A stretch of 64,000 nucleotides of DNA from Cliona cf. orientalis (taxonomy: Eukaryota > Porifera > Demospongiae > Clionaida > Clionaidae): positions 9,254,899-9,318,898 of the forward strand of contig OZ005694.1 of assembly GCA_963930775.1 (NCBI GenBank), read 5' to 3'. The notes beneath the pieces are model-generated. The model was not told the DNA's origin. It did no database searches and worked only from the letters and a program-made list of their open reading frames with translations. Below are positions 54,601-63,107 of this stretch, in pieces. The position numbers were made by a program, and so were the translations under genes. The first letter of the stretch is position 1; the number at the start of each line of letters is the position of its first letter.

Positions 54601-57600
54601 AAAAGAGAGCCTGGTAACGACTGCATGCGCATGCGCCAAAATCTCCGTATACTATCAGTGGACTACTTGATTGTATACTAACTAGTAAAGCCCAATAGTC
54701 ACCCAAGCACTCGAAAGTATCTTGCCATCGGCTAGTGATGGTGTCTAGGAGACTTAAATGAGGTAAATCAATCAAATGTTGATTTTCATCCCCTCGAAAG
54801 GTCGTTCTGTTGTGAAAACTGGCTTACCATGTTTTATTGGTAAGAGTTCGCGCATGCGCATGCAGTTGTTACCAGGCTCTCTTTTCCCCTCCCAAGAGAG
54901 CCTGGGGACGAGGCTAGCTATCAACTATGCTTCTTGGCTTTACTTTGTACTAGATCTGCTGATCTGCACGTGGTACTATTATGTAATACCGTGCAATCAA
55001 TAATGCATTCTTGTGGTTATAGTTACTCTCTACAACACTGCTAACAGCAACATTGTTGCAGGCTTAGCTTGCAAATTTGCAACATGTAGACTAGTCACTA
55101 CTGCAGTAAATCTCACAGTGCCGAGGATTTAGCACCAATGGTGTTCATTTTAATGGGGTACTATTTCATTATTTCTATTGAAAATTTTCACCCATGCAAA
55201 GCAACGTCTTACAGTGCATGTCGAGGAGCAGTAGCTAGTATAGCACACACACGGAAGCTATTAAGGTGGGGGCATGGCTCCGTAGACTGCAGTCATATAA
55301 CAAGTTTAAAACCATAAAAATGAGCTTACTCTGATTTTTTGCAAAAATTAGCACCCTCGATAATTGCCCATATTATACAGATAGATTGATATTGTCCCTA
55401 TAGCTATAATATTATATGCACATACCATACGGGAGTAGTCCAGCCGCTTCAGGGCTTTTTGAAGCGGGGTGCTATATAATGATCAAATTGATTTGTAATA
55501 AGTAATCTAACTCTTTCATGCTATTATTTACACATGCAGTCTCTGGGATAAAAGCATGGATGATACTGATGCTCAGTCTCTGGCAAAAATTCTCCCACAT
55601 TGTATAAACCTTCAGCAATTAGTGTAAGCTATAATTATTAGCATTGTCAGTGGTTTGACATGCATATTATGTTGTGGTACCATGCATCCCTGCTCTGAAT
55701 TTAGCTGTCAAGTTATCGTAATGCATTCAAGGTAGTGATTGTCTTTAAGTAGTACATAGTTACCCTGCGCGCATGGGCAAGGGGTAAAGTAATTGGTTTT
55801 GTCTGTCGTTGTCTGTCGTCGTTAGCACAAAAATCGCCTGATCTGGAGATCCAGTAAGTACAGCATATCCGTCGATATCGTCGAAAAACTGGCTTCATTA
55901 TGCTTCAAATCATTTGGCAAGGTCCATGAGTGTTGCCAATACTGCATTTTGTTGACCACGCCTATCAATACTACCCACCATGTGCTTTCTGCTCATGCGC
56001 ACAACCTGGCCTGGCACAATTTGTAGGTAAAGGTCATCAACGCTGCAGCGCGTGGGGTATGTGCTCTATAGAGCTCTAGTTGATCATAGTATTGACGCAT
56101 CATGTCCACCCTACCCCCCTTCCCCCCCCCCCCCCCCCCAAATTCTATGTAATATAATAATGCATTGCTCACATGTAAATAATAATTGTTTAACCCTGAA
56201 TTGTTCATGTATCAACTAAAACTTGTTCATGTACAGCGTCATAAATAACAACATTGGTACTGCTGGTGCTCAGTCTCTGGTAGGAGGTCTCCAGCAATGT
56301 ACCAACCTTCAAGAGCTAAAGTGAGCGTATGTTTAACATGTTATAGTGCATACACATGGTTACAATTTCATAACTAAAGCTCTATAGAGCACATACCCCT
56401 CGCACACATTGCACAATCTATGGAGTTGGTTTTGTGTGCATGGCTATAATAATTTCGTGAACTTCAGAAAATTAGTGGAAATGCTGCTTAATTGTACGTA
56501 GCTACCGGAGGTCTCGGTGACAAAAAGCACTCTCTCTGCACCAGATCTAGACTAGCTAGCTACTAGGAGATATGAACTGATACTTCCAATACTTATTATA
56601 ATAGTATAGCCATTTTACATTATGATTTAGCTCCATAGGGCTGCAGATTTCAGCTCTGGCGGATAGACTAAAGATTTCACGAGCATTATTAATTTTGACG
56701 ATCTTTACCAGTCATATTCTTGGCTACTTGGTTGTGCGCATGAGCAGAAAACATAATGGGCATGCATTATGCATTCAGTAGGCACTATCGAAAGGCGTGG
56801 TTACATTAGCTAACAAAATGGCACTATTTGTGACGCCCATGGACCGTGTCCATCCATTTGACACACAGTGAAGCCAGTTTTTCGCCGAATTCGATTGATT
56901 CGTTGTGTTTACAAGTCACTTAAATGCCTACATCTTGAGATAAGGCGATTTTTGTGCTCACAACGACAACGACAACGACACGACCGATTATTTTACCCCT
57001 TGCGCATGCGCGCGGGGTAATAATTATAGCGATGTTGCTTATGTTTAAATTGTTTAACCCCGAGTTGTTCATGTATCAACTAAAACTTATTCATATACAG
57101 TCTCGAGGGAAATAGCATTGGTACTGCTGGTGCTCAGTCTCTGGCAGAAGGTCTCCAGCACTGCACTAACCTTCAAAAGCTAAAGTGAATGATCTGTGTA
57201 TTCACATAAGTGCATGCACATGATTGCATTGACATGATATTGCTCATGTGACACTATACAGTCTCTATGGGAACAAAATCAATGATGCTCAGGGTGCTCA
57301 GTCTCTGGCAGAAGGTCTTCAGCATTGCACTAACCTTCAAAAATTAAAGTAAAAATGTTTATGTTGACTCATCACATTTATTTTGTGTGCCGATCTGTCT
57401 TACTATAATTATGGGAAAGATCATTGTTTCTCTTGACAATGTGGTGATAACAAAGGATGCATTGATGATAATTTTAGTTAAGCATGTTCAAAGTGCACTC
57501 TTGGTTGAGTTTATGTGCCCCTCGCATAGAACATGATGGCCTTGGCCAAAATGTGTTATAGTTATGATTCTGATGCAACCAATAGTCACATGAATCCTAG

Positions 57601-60600
57601 ATCAAGAGTTGTGATAATAGTTGCTTTATTGTTCACATACAGTGTCGGATACAACAGTATTGGTGATGCTGGTGCTCAAGCTCTGGCAAAAGGTCTCCAG
57701 CACTGTACTAACCTTCAAGAGTTGGAGTAAGCACCCTGAATTGATACACCACCTCCTGTGTTAATTACCCCACACACATGGACAAGGGGTAAAGTAGCCT
57801 TCAGCCTATAATTATATATATACAACGAAAAATATTTTTCAGAAGATCAATTTTCTTATATAGTCCGTGTCCTAACCTGGAGGGCATAAAAGATGCGCTC
57901 TCCTACAAGTTCAGAAGACTCACGATTGGTCAGAATTGTTGTGCCGTGTGCACAAACGAGGTTGCCAAGGCCTAGGGGCCATAGAGATGCATTCTCGAGC
58001 TCGAACGAGCGGCTCAAGCGCCGCGCGTTTCGACAGGCCTGCTCGGCAGGCCACCGAGCCTCGAGCGAAGCGAGAGGCGATGTCTACTCTTTGTCATGGT
58101 CTGGTGGTAGATTTGACGTTTGAGCGGAGTGAGAACTTCGCCATTACACGGCGAGTTTGATCAGCTACTCTCCAGTAAGGGGTGTGGTCTTCATCTGCGC
58201 ATGCGCGCTACACTAACTGGCACTCGATTGTACTGTAGCATGCTGTTACTAGTGTTCAGTCACATTATCCCATGATTGTGACATCAAACATACTTGTTGT
58301 AATAGCACTATGTTATTAATCCACCAATAACTGATCATGTGCTTGCTGCGATACTGAGCTACATACCTCTGTAGAGCATATACCCCGCATGCTCTGTAGC
58401 GTAGTATTGAAATGCTCTACTGCAGAGTTGTTTTATGACTTGACGACCCTTTCCAACACTGAGTTTGCGCATGCACAGTCGCATCAGCATACTATGCTAA
58501 AGAGTGGGTGTGGTCAATAAACCACAGACATACTGAACAGAAAATGCATTATTTGTAGCGCTAGTAAGCCTTTTGAGCAGTTTGAAGCTCATACAAACCA
58601 GTTTTTCATTGATATCTACCAATTGATTGTGCTTTCAGCATGCACAGATGCCTAGAACGTGAGATCTGGTGATTTTCATGCCGACAATAACGACGACAAC
58701 AGACGGACAAACCGATTGCTTTACCCCTTGCACATGCGCGCAGGGTAATTGGCTTACGTAGGGAAAGTCATTATATAATACTGTTTGAAGGGAGTACCCC
58801 AGGATTTTCCCCTAAGATTACATTCTAAACCCCCCCCCTTAAAGTCTTACTAATGCTAATTGAAGTGTTATCACAAGCAGTAAGGCTTCCTCATCGACTC
58901 TTAATATTTGGTCTAACTATAGTCTAAATAGATCGTAAATCACAAAATTTTCTGTAAGGTGGGGTGGGGGCATGCTTGCAGACTCCCCTAGAAACAATGG
59001 TGTTTGAGATATACATCATGCCCCCGCCTCCAATGTATCAATAATTAATACTTGTTCATAATATTATACAGCCTCACAAGTAACCACATTGGTGATGCTG
59101 GTGCTCAAGCTCTGGCAAAAGGTCTCCAGCACTGCACTAACCTTCAAAAGCTAAAGTGAGTGATCCGAATTGTATCCCACACACACGGACAAGGGGTAAA
59201 GTAGTCTTCAGCCCATGTAGTAGTACTATGTTGTTACTCAATCATTGGTACAAAGCTTGTAAAATCTGGAGGTCTATCATTAATGGGGGCTCGTCCCCCT
59301 TTGGCACCCACTAGTATTATTTTCCATCACATTATGCTACACACCTGCATACATGCCACAATAATATGTTTTATTGATCATGCCTATTGATCGCATCAAG
59401 GGCTTATAGACCCCCTCAGGAAAGAGGATCATACCAATAGCTGATCATGTGCCTTCTGCAATATGTACTGCCAAATAGCATATTATGTGGGGAAAGATCG
59501 TTAAATTTTTAGAAGGGGGAGCCCCAGGATATTCCTTTAATATTTGATTCGAACCCCCCCCCCCTTTAAAAAGTCATACCAATGTTAATTGTAGTGTTAT
59601 CACAAGCAGTAACTTAAAGGCTTCCTCATCAACTCGTAGATTGTAAATCACACGCTCCCCGACTCCCCTAGAGACAATTGTATCTGATCATAAATCGTTC
59701 CCAAAATTATAATCCTAGTTACACATGTACATGTATCAACTAATACTTGTTTACGTACAGTCTCTGGGGCAACAACATTGGTGATGCTGGTGCTCAAGCT
59801 CTGGCAAAAGGTCTCCAGCACTGCACTAACCTTCAAGAGCTAAAGTGAGTGATCCGAATTGTACCCCACACACACAGACAAGGGGTAAACAGGGTTTCAT
59901 TTAGGATTTTTGTCAAGGGGGGGCAAACGCGAGAATTCAAGAGTTAAGGGGGGGCAAAGACTATAGTATGTTTATCCATCTGTGAAGAATGACATTGTGC
60001 TCATTAACTTCATTACATTAGGGGGATTAGGGGGGTCTGGGGGTATGCTCCCCCAGGAAATTTTTTAATGTTTCAACCTCTGAGACTGTTTCTGGTGGCT
60101 TCTGAGCACTCGGATGGGGAAAGTCTGTCAGTAATATCTACTGGTTCCCCTCTATTTCAAGTCGAATGTTGCAAGGATGTGGGATGTGTCTCTTACTGCG
60201 CGTAGCGCGAAGCTTTAGCTAATTTATGGCTTAAAAATAAGCAAAATTGCTTTGGACACTTTTACCAGTTAAATCTTTAACTTGTGCATGTATTGCATGT
60301 ATGGATGGTGGCTACTTTCAAGGGGGGGGGGGGGCAGCCAGCTTCCAAGGGGGGGGGGGGCGAGTGACCCCTCCCCCCCCCCCCCCCTAAATGAAACCCT
60401 GGTAAAGTAGTCTTCAGCCCATGTAGTAGTACTATGTTGTTACTCAATCATCGGTACAAAGCTTGTAAAATCTGGAGGTCTATCATTAATGGGGGCTCGT
60501 CCCCCTTTGGCACCCACTAGTATTTTCCATCACATTATGCTACACACCTGCATACATGCCACAATAATATGTTTTATTGATCATGCCTATTGATCGCATC

Positions 60601-62259
60601 AAGGGCTTATAGACCCCCTCAGGAAAGAGGATCATACCAATAGCTGATCATGTGCCTTCTGCAATATGTACTGCCAAATAACATATTATGTGGGGAAAGA
60701 TCGTTAAAAATTTTTAGAAGGGGGAGCCCCAGGATATTCCTTTAATATTAGATTCAACCCCCCCCCCCCTTTAAAAAGTCATACTAATGTTAATTGTAGT
60801 GTTATCACAAGCAGTAACTTAAAGACTTCCTCATCGACTCGTAGATTGTAAATTATACGCTCCCCGACTCCCCTAGAGACAATTGTATCTGATCACAAGT
60901 CATTCCCAAAATCATAATCCTAGTTACACATGTACATGTATCAACTAATACTTGTTTACGTACAGTCTCTGGGGCAACAACATTGGTGATGCTGGTGCTC
61001 AAGCTCTGGCAAAAGGTCTCCAGCACTGCACTAACCTTCAAGAGCTAAAGTGAGTGATCCGAATTGTACCCCACACACACAGACAAGGGGTAAACAGGGT
61101 TTCATTTAGGATTTTTGTCAAGGGGGGGCAAACGCGAGAATTCAAGAGTTAAGGGGGGGCAAAGACTATAGTATGTTTATCCATCTGTGAAGAATGACAT
61201 TGTGCTCATTAACTTCATTACATTAGGGGGATTAGGGGAGTCTGGGGGTATGCTCCCCCAGGAAATTTTTTAATGTTTCAACCTCTGAGACTGTTTCTGG
61301 TGGCTTCTGAGCACTCGGATGGGGAAAGTCTGTCAGTAATATCTACTGGTTCCCCTCTATTTCAAGTCGAATGTTGCAAGGATGTGGGATGTGTCTCTTA
61401 CTGCGCGTAGCGCGAAGCTTTAGCTAATTTATGGCTTAAAAATAAGCAAAATTGCTTTGGACACTTTTACCAGTTAAATCTTTAACTTGTGCATGTATTG
61501 CATGTATGGATGGTGGCTACTTTCAAGGGGGGGGGGGGGGCAGCCAGCTTCCAAGGGGGGGGGGGGGGGGCGAGTGACCCCTCCCGCCCCCCCCCCCCTA
61601 AATGAAACCCTGGTAAAGTAGTCTTCAGCCCATGTAGTAGTACTATGTTGTTACTCAATCATCGGTACAAAGCTTGTAAAATCTGGAGGTCTATCATTAA
61701 TGGGGGCTCGTCCCCCTTTGGCACCCACTAGTATTTTCCATCACATTATGCTACACACCTGCATACATGCCACAATAATATGTTTTATTGATCATGCCTA
61801 TTGATCGCATCAAGGGCTTATAGACCCCCTCAGGAAAGAGGATCATACCAATAGCTGATCATGTGCCTTCTGCAATATGTACTGCCAAATAACATATTAT
61901 GTGGGGAAAGATCGTTAAAAATTTTTAGAAGGGGGAGCCCCAGGATATTCCTTTAATATTAGATTCAACCCCCCCCCCCTTTAAAAAGTCATACTAATGT
62001 TAATTGTAGTGTTATCACAAGCAGTAACTTAAAGACTTCCTCATCGACTCGTAGATTGTAAATTATACGCTCCCCGACTCCCCTAGAGACAATTGTATCT
62101 GATCACAAGTCATTCCCAAAATCATAATCCTAGTTACACATGTACATGTATCAACTAATACTTGTTTACGTACAGTCTCTGGGGCAACAACATTGGTACT
62201 GCTGGTGCTCAATCTCTGGCAGAAGGTCTCCAACACTGCACTAATCTTCAAGAGCTAAA
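38957..62259 (+). CDS. NLR receptor gene 2: N-terminal 2A exon, death domain, NACHT, LRR (gene-level, 3' end outside window)
   Basis: Exons: 38957-39666 (ATG 38967 in CCACCATGG), 40840-41256 death domain, 50574-52347 NACHT, then LRR exons 52412-52492, 52566-52649, 53687-53773, 53833-53898, 53965-54009, 54073-54153, 55540-55623, 56237-56320, 57101-57184, 57262-57348, 57643-57726, 59072-59155, 59761-59844, 60966-61049, 62176-62259. No cap or terminal exon like that at 25234 is seen before 64000, so the gene probably runs on. The first two junctions are phase 1 and LRR junctions are phase 2, as in NLR 1. Predicted role: cytosolic immune receptor signalling by death-domain contacts; the 2A motif predicts that a separate N-terminal peptide is released during translation. 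The 9.3-kb intron 41257-50573 holds the Ulp1/DDE transposon. Confidence 0.85.
39691..40657. mobile_element. hAT-like element with CAGGGTTCTCCCCA ends, carrying a nested repeat
   Basis: CAGGGTTCTCCCCA (39691) mirrors TGGGGAAAACCCTG (40644-40657). Both sides are flanked by ACACAGA[G/C], an 8-bp target duplication. It starts 24 bp after the donor of the 2A exon. About 39872-40560 inside it is a copy of the CCCTCGGCGCATGCGC repeat. Confidence 0.82.
40840..41256 (+). CDS. NLR 2 exon: death domain
   Basis: A 139-codon exon (acceptor TTTTTAG|TGTTGG, donor CAAG|GTGCAT, phase 1 at both ends). Residues from LRSVTNELVSVMAKWHTIGV through LEEIESNYQTADRRFSEVIK and WLRGNASAAVSWESLVEVLE match a death-domain fold (W in helix 2, conserved WxxLVxxL near the end). 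A polar linker (KKRSVEQKLDDSG) leads to NACHT. It takes the place of the CARD exon of NLR 1 with the same phase and the same last two codons (CAA G). Confidence 0.85.
41283..41820. mobile_element. MITE with CAAAAAAATGGTGACG ends and TTCCGTTCC repeats
   Basis: CAGTCAAAAAAATGGTGACG at the left mirrors AACATCACCTTTTTTTGTCTC at the right. Subterminal TTCCGTTCCG and CGGAACGGAAC are inverted as well. It is about 27 bp past the death-domain exon donor. Confidence 0.8.
41865..42006. mobile_element. 142-bp MITE with TATTGCCATAGTAGAACG ends
   Basis: TATTGCCATAGTAGAACGAT at the left mirrors ATCGTTCTACTGTGGCAATA at the right. The interior repeats ACTCGTNACAATAC. Confidence 0.82.
42223..42653. mobile_element. 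431-bp MITE, CAGAGGAGGTTGGACA ends, 9-bp target duplication
   Basis: CAGAGGAGGTTGGACA and TGTCCAACCTCCTCTG are inverted. AGTAAAGGG flanks both sides (42214-42222 and 42654-42662). It belongs to the same family as 1903-2067. Confidence 0.88.
42779..43402. mobile_element. Foldback element rich in GTAGGTCTCTATGA repeats
   Basis: The outer ends AGCTGTAACAAATACTG and CAGTATTTGTTACAACT are inverted. The left side has three TCATAGTCACNTACAAG units; the right side has four CTTGTAGGTCTCTATGA units in the opposite sense. A central segment (43040-43190) has its own inverted TTAGAGACC...GGTCTCTAA pair. Confidence 0.75.
43555..43770. repeat. Partial copy of the NLR 2 upstream sequence
   Basis: GCCTTGTTGCTGTAGAAACT ... 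GGCGAGCTACATTTAGAGTT ... GAGCTAGCGAACACGT repeats 38440-38800 in order, missing 38605-38770. Either a dispersed repeat reaches into the NLR 2 promoter or this is a duplicated promoter fragment. Confidence 0.6.
44815..45792 (+). CDS. HIRAN-like plus Ulp1/SENP-type cysteine protease in transposon
   Basis: 325 residues from ATG 44815; an upstream ATG at 44596 in the same frame would start inside the terminal repeat, so I prefer 44815. Residues about 8-100 (YHVYSDIWGASVGEELPCER, NPFAVAIKRSGVIIGHIPRK, GGRRYSADLSQGGLEIPC) look like a HIRAN-type domain. The C-terminal half is a C48 peptidase: SNHWIVATT (catalytic His), KIYDSVYES (Asp) and GSTDCGVFAIAVA (Gln-x-x-x-x-Asp-Cys region with catalytic Cys). 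Family role: SUMO/ubiquitin-like isopeptidase. In DNA transposons such captured genes may counter host modification, but that is inference. The frame is intact, unlike its transposase neighbour. Confidence 0.8.
   Translation: MERFCIDSCVRGYHVYSDIWGASVGEELPCEREDGNSTNPFAVAIKRSGVIIGHIPRKISSVCSLFLRRNGVIKVETTGGRRYSADLSQGGLEIPCTITFEGVEKDVEKVKKLISATLTPPTGDENLPPDNKRRKIDSLVDRDSDNEMAEWMRFGCLVLTQHDRNILTGQELSDKHIDFAHTMLRSQFPMLNGLQSTLFQSRSQGFKSSMNAIQIIHSRSNHWIVATTLQCDPGEVKIYDSVYESLDTETLEVVKRLFGSENDPLTVSMVTGAPRQQGSTDCGVFAIAVATCLAFGGDPTKMMLHQATMRSELLKRFGSKQPTQF
45931..47370 (-). pseudogene. Pogo-like DDE transposase with one in-frame stop
   Basis: Two open segments on minus, 47370-46606 and 46614-45931, are in the same frame and separated only by a TAA codon (46606-46608). 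The N-terminal part has a helix-turn-helix-like region (LSFTPEEKARVAQYGSVHGV, KETTVRDWVKAYKKEL), then a GKKRGRP basic motif. The catalytic region follows: ELVINWDQTGI (first Asp) just before the stop; ALVIFDAFKGQCTEEV (second Asp) and DRLQPLDLNVNKPDKEFLR (third acidic site) after it. The order and spacing are those of pogo/Tigger/jerky-type transposases. The stop predicts inactivity unless it is a sequencing error. Confidence 0.82.
48150..48575. repeat. 61-bp minisatellite made of CATCCA/TGGATG hairpins
   Basis: CATCACTTTCTGGATGAAAC recurs at 48348, 48409, 48470 and 48531, a regular 61-bp period. Each unit also has CATCCATTGTTGGATG, a small perfect hairpin. The upstream, more diverged part has CATCCATATTTGGATG and CATCCAATATTGGATG. 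Confidence 0.85.
48980..49215. repeat. Dispersed repeat, relatives at 55760-55990 and elsewhere
   Basis: AGTTTTGTCTGTCTGTC, GAAAATCGCCAGATCTGGAGATC and TTCCGTTATGCTTCGAATCAT are shared with 55790-55920. Ends with ACCCCTTGCGCATGCGCG-type sequence occur at 56995-57020, 58722-58748 and 62905-62930, suggesting one family. Confidence 0.55.
49252..49600. repeat. Intron block paralogous to 7366-7740
   Basis: It matches the NLR 1 intron upstream of the NACHT exon (CAGCTACAGGGGCATGCTTGC, GATAGATGTGGATGCAGATG, GGTGGCTGAGTGCCTTCATA). It marks the left part of the shared NLR sequence in the second block. Confidence 0.8.
50123..50424. mobile_element. MITE with CATAGGCGTAGGAA ends
   Basis: CATAGGCGTAGGAATAGG mirrors TTCCTACGCCTATG. 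It contains a GGGGGGCCATGGCCCCCC palindrome and a TTTTCGCGCGCACTTTGCGC segment. It lies about 150 bp upstream of the NACHT exon of NLR 2. Confidence 0.85.
50574..52347 (+). CDS. NLR 2 exon: NACHT NTPase domain
   Basis: A 1774-nt exon (acceptor TATAATAG|TTGTCC, donor TTGAG|GTGATT). Walker A is GRPGCGKTTVMNK at about 50960, Walker B is MVFALDGLDEYCPEKK at about 51190, then IVIVASRPAASQKY and the helical region EIYTFLHLTFQEFLSACY. It is roughly 85 percent identical in protein to NLR 1 by eye. Differences cluster in the linker before NACHT (60 residues shorter) and around the NNTANSDNS loop. Confidence 0.95.
52412..62259 (+). CDS. NLR 2 LRR exon array (at least 15 exons)
   Basis: The same one-repeat-per-exon design and phase-2 introns as NLR 1. 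Exons 52412-55623 are one-to-one with 11073-14139. From 56237 on, exons carry N-x-IG[DT]AGAQ[AS]LA[EK]GLQHCTNLQ. One exon (57262-57348) has an extra codon (DAQGAQ). The last three (59761, 60966, 62176) are nearly identical and sit in 1.2-kb tandem units; the first two of them are identical in protein except for nothing I can see, while the third differs by G-D to G-T and A-Q-A to A-Q-S changes. Confidence 0.88.
52761..53035. repeat. Dispersed repeat of the CCCTCGGCGCATGCGC family
   Basis: TTAACCCTCGGCGCATGCGC, GAGGGTTACGGTAGTTGG, then AGCTGCTACATACCTC. A second TTAACCCTCAGCGCATGCGC at 53042 begins a further fragment. Confidence 0.7.
53114..53182. repeat. Perfect 20-bp stem hairpin with internal palindrome
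   Basis: The arms 53114-53133 (GGCTTCTTTTCAACTCTAAG) and 53163-53182 are exact reverse complements. The loop contains CTAAGGCTTAG-CTG-CTAAGCCTTAG, itself a palindrome, so several foldings compete. Confidence 0.85.
54205..55020. mobile_element. Dispersed repeat interrupted by a 351-bp MITE with 8-bp target duplication
   Basis: The repeat is a copy of the 18647-19080 family. Inside it, 54567-54917 has ends TTAGCCTCGTCCCCAGGC and GCCTGGGGACGAGGCTAG and is flanked by CTATCAAC on both sides. The family copy at 18894 shows the uninterrupted CTATCAAC site. Confidence 0.82.
55190..55500. repeat. Intron block paralogous to 13740-14000
   Basis: GGTGGGGGCATGGCTCCGTAG, CAGATAGATTGATATTGTCC and GGGAGTAGTCCAGCC correspond to NLR 1 sequence before the 14056 exon. 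Conserved position relative to the LRR exons supports descent from one ancestral gene. Confidence 0.75.
57838..58310. repeat. Second copy of the 10555-11040 repeat
   Basis: Same order of TAGTCCGTGTCCTAACCTGG, GACAGGCCTGCTCGGCAGGCC and CATTATCCCATGATTGTGAC. It sits between LRR exons 57643 and 59072, a different intron from copy 1. Confidence 0.75.
59890..60401. mobile_element. 512-bp MITE with CAGGGTTTCATTTAGG ends, copy in unit 1
   Basis: CAGGGTTTCATTTAGGATTT mirrors CCTAAATGAAACCCTG. GTAAA flanks both sides (5-bp target duplication). It holds long poly-G and poly-C tracts near the right end. A second copy in the tandem array is at 61095-61612. Confidence 0.88.
61095..61612. mobile_element. 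Copy of the CAGGGTTTCATTTAGG MITE in unit 2
   Basis: Nearly identical to 59890-60401, with longer G tracts and one G-to-A difference (GGGGAGTCTGGGG). It has the same GTAAA borders, so it was copied with the unit rather than inserted again. Confidence 0.88.
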
Positions 62260-62342
62260 GTGAGTGATCTGAATTGTACCCCACACACATGGACAAGGAG
62301 TAAGGTAGTCTACAGCCTATGTAGTAGTACTATGTTGTTACT

Positions 62343-63107
62343 TCGGTGGCCGAGAGGGACACTGCCACGGCGGCCCAAGCCATGTTGGGGCCGTCTGAAA
62401 GCCCCAAAGGGCTGCCCATCAGCTGCGCCTGGCCGCCACGGCTAAGCCGTGCCTCGCCAAAATTAAAAATCGTTATTCAGTTTACGAATGGTTAAGTGGA
62501 CAATGTTAGGTGTGGTCTAGATCTTATGATCATTGAGTTTTCTCTGGAATTCAATGCTCCGCATGTTTATCCAGAAATAGCAAACACTACGGTAGGAGTA
62601 TCAAAAGGGAAAATGTTTATGTGATGTATATCACCCTTTCTTTATCAGTGGTGATCATTCTTGTGCTTAGCAGACATCAAAAACGTACGCTTAAACGCTG
62701 CGGTGGGTGTGGTCTGGTAAGTTAGTATTGCGTGCGCATGGGCAGAAAGCACGCAGTTGATAGGCGTGACCAACAAGCATTATAGCGATTGAATCCAAAC
62801 AAGGCTGAGTCCGTTTCTTTGCTGTATTTGATCGCGATTATAACCCACCGTGCCCAGATGGCTATGCATATCGTGTGAACGATGACAGAGACAGACCGAC
62901 AAACTGACCCCTTGTGCATGCATGCAGGATAATGGTCTAGTTAACCAGTCGTAAACTAGAGAATAATTTTTCAAACAAACTGGCAGGCGCAGCTGAGCCG
63001 TGGCGGCCAGCCACAGCTGATGGGCGGCCCTTTGGCGGCCAACAGCGGCTTTCGGGCAGCCCACAGCGGCTTGGGCTGCCACGGCAGTGTCCTTCTTGGC
63101 CACCATA
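62343..63107. mobile_element. 765-bp element with GC-rich terminal repeats of about 115 bp
   Basis: Left TCGGTGGCCGAGAGGGACAC...GCCACGGC and right GGCAGTGTCCTTCTTGGCCACC are extended inverted repeats. GTTACT occurs on both sides, and the tandem units show the unbroken GTTGTTACTCAATCAT site. It interrupts what would be the fourth LRR unit. Confidence 0.85.

Larger units (their letters stand above)
59190..62345 (+). repeat. Tandem 1.2-kb units, each with one LRR exon
   Basis: Unit starts (GTAAAGTAGTCTTCAGCCC / GTAAGGTAGTCTACAGCCT) are at about 59202, 60403, 61613 and 62301. LRR exons at 59761, 60966 and 62176 are 1205 and 1210 bp apart. Units 1 and 2 contain a MITE after the exon; unit 3 does not. 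Near identity including introns indicates very recent unequal exchange or an assembly duplication. Confidence 0.9.

Noticed and set aside
62780-63106. Ala-rich 108-residue minus-strand frame
   Set aside because: It is mostly the GC-rich terminal repeat of the 62343-63107 element, with no start context or homology that I can see.
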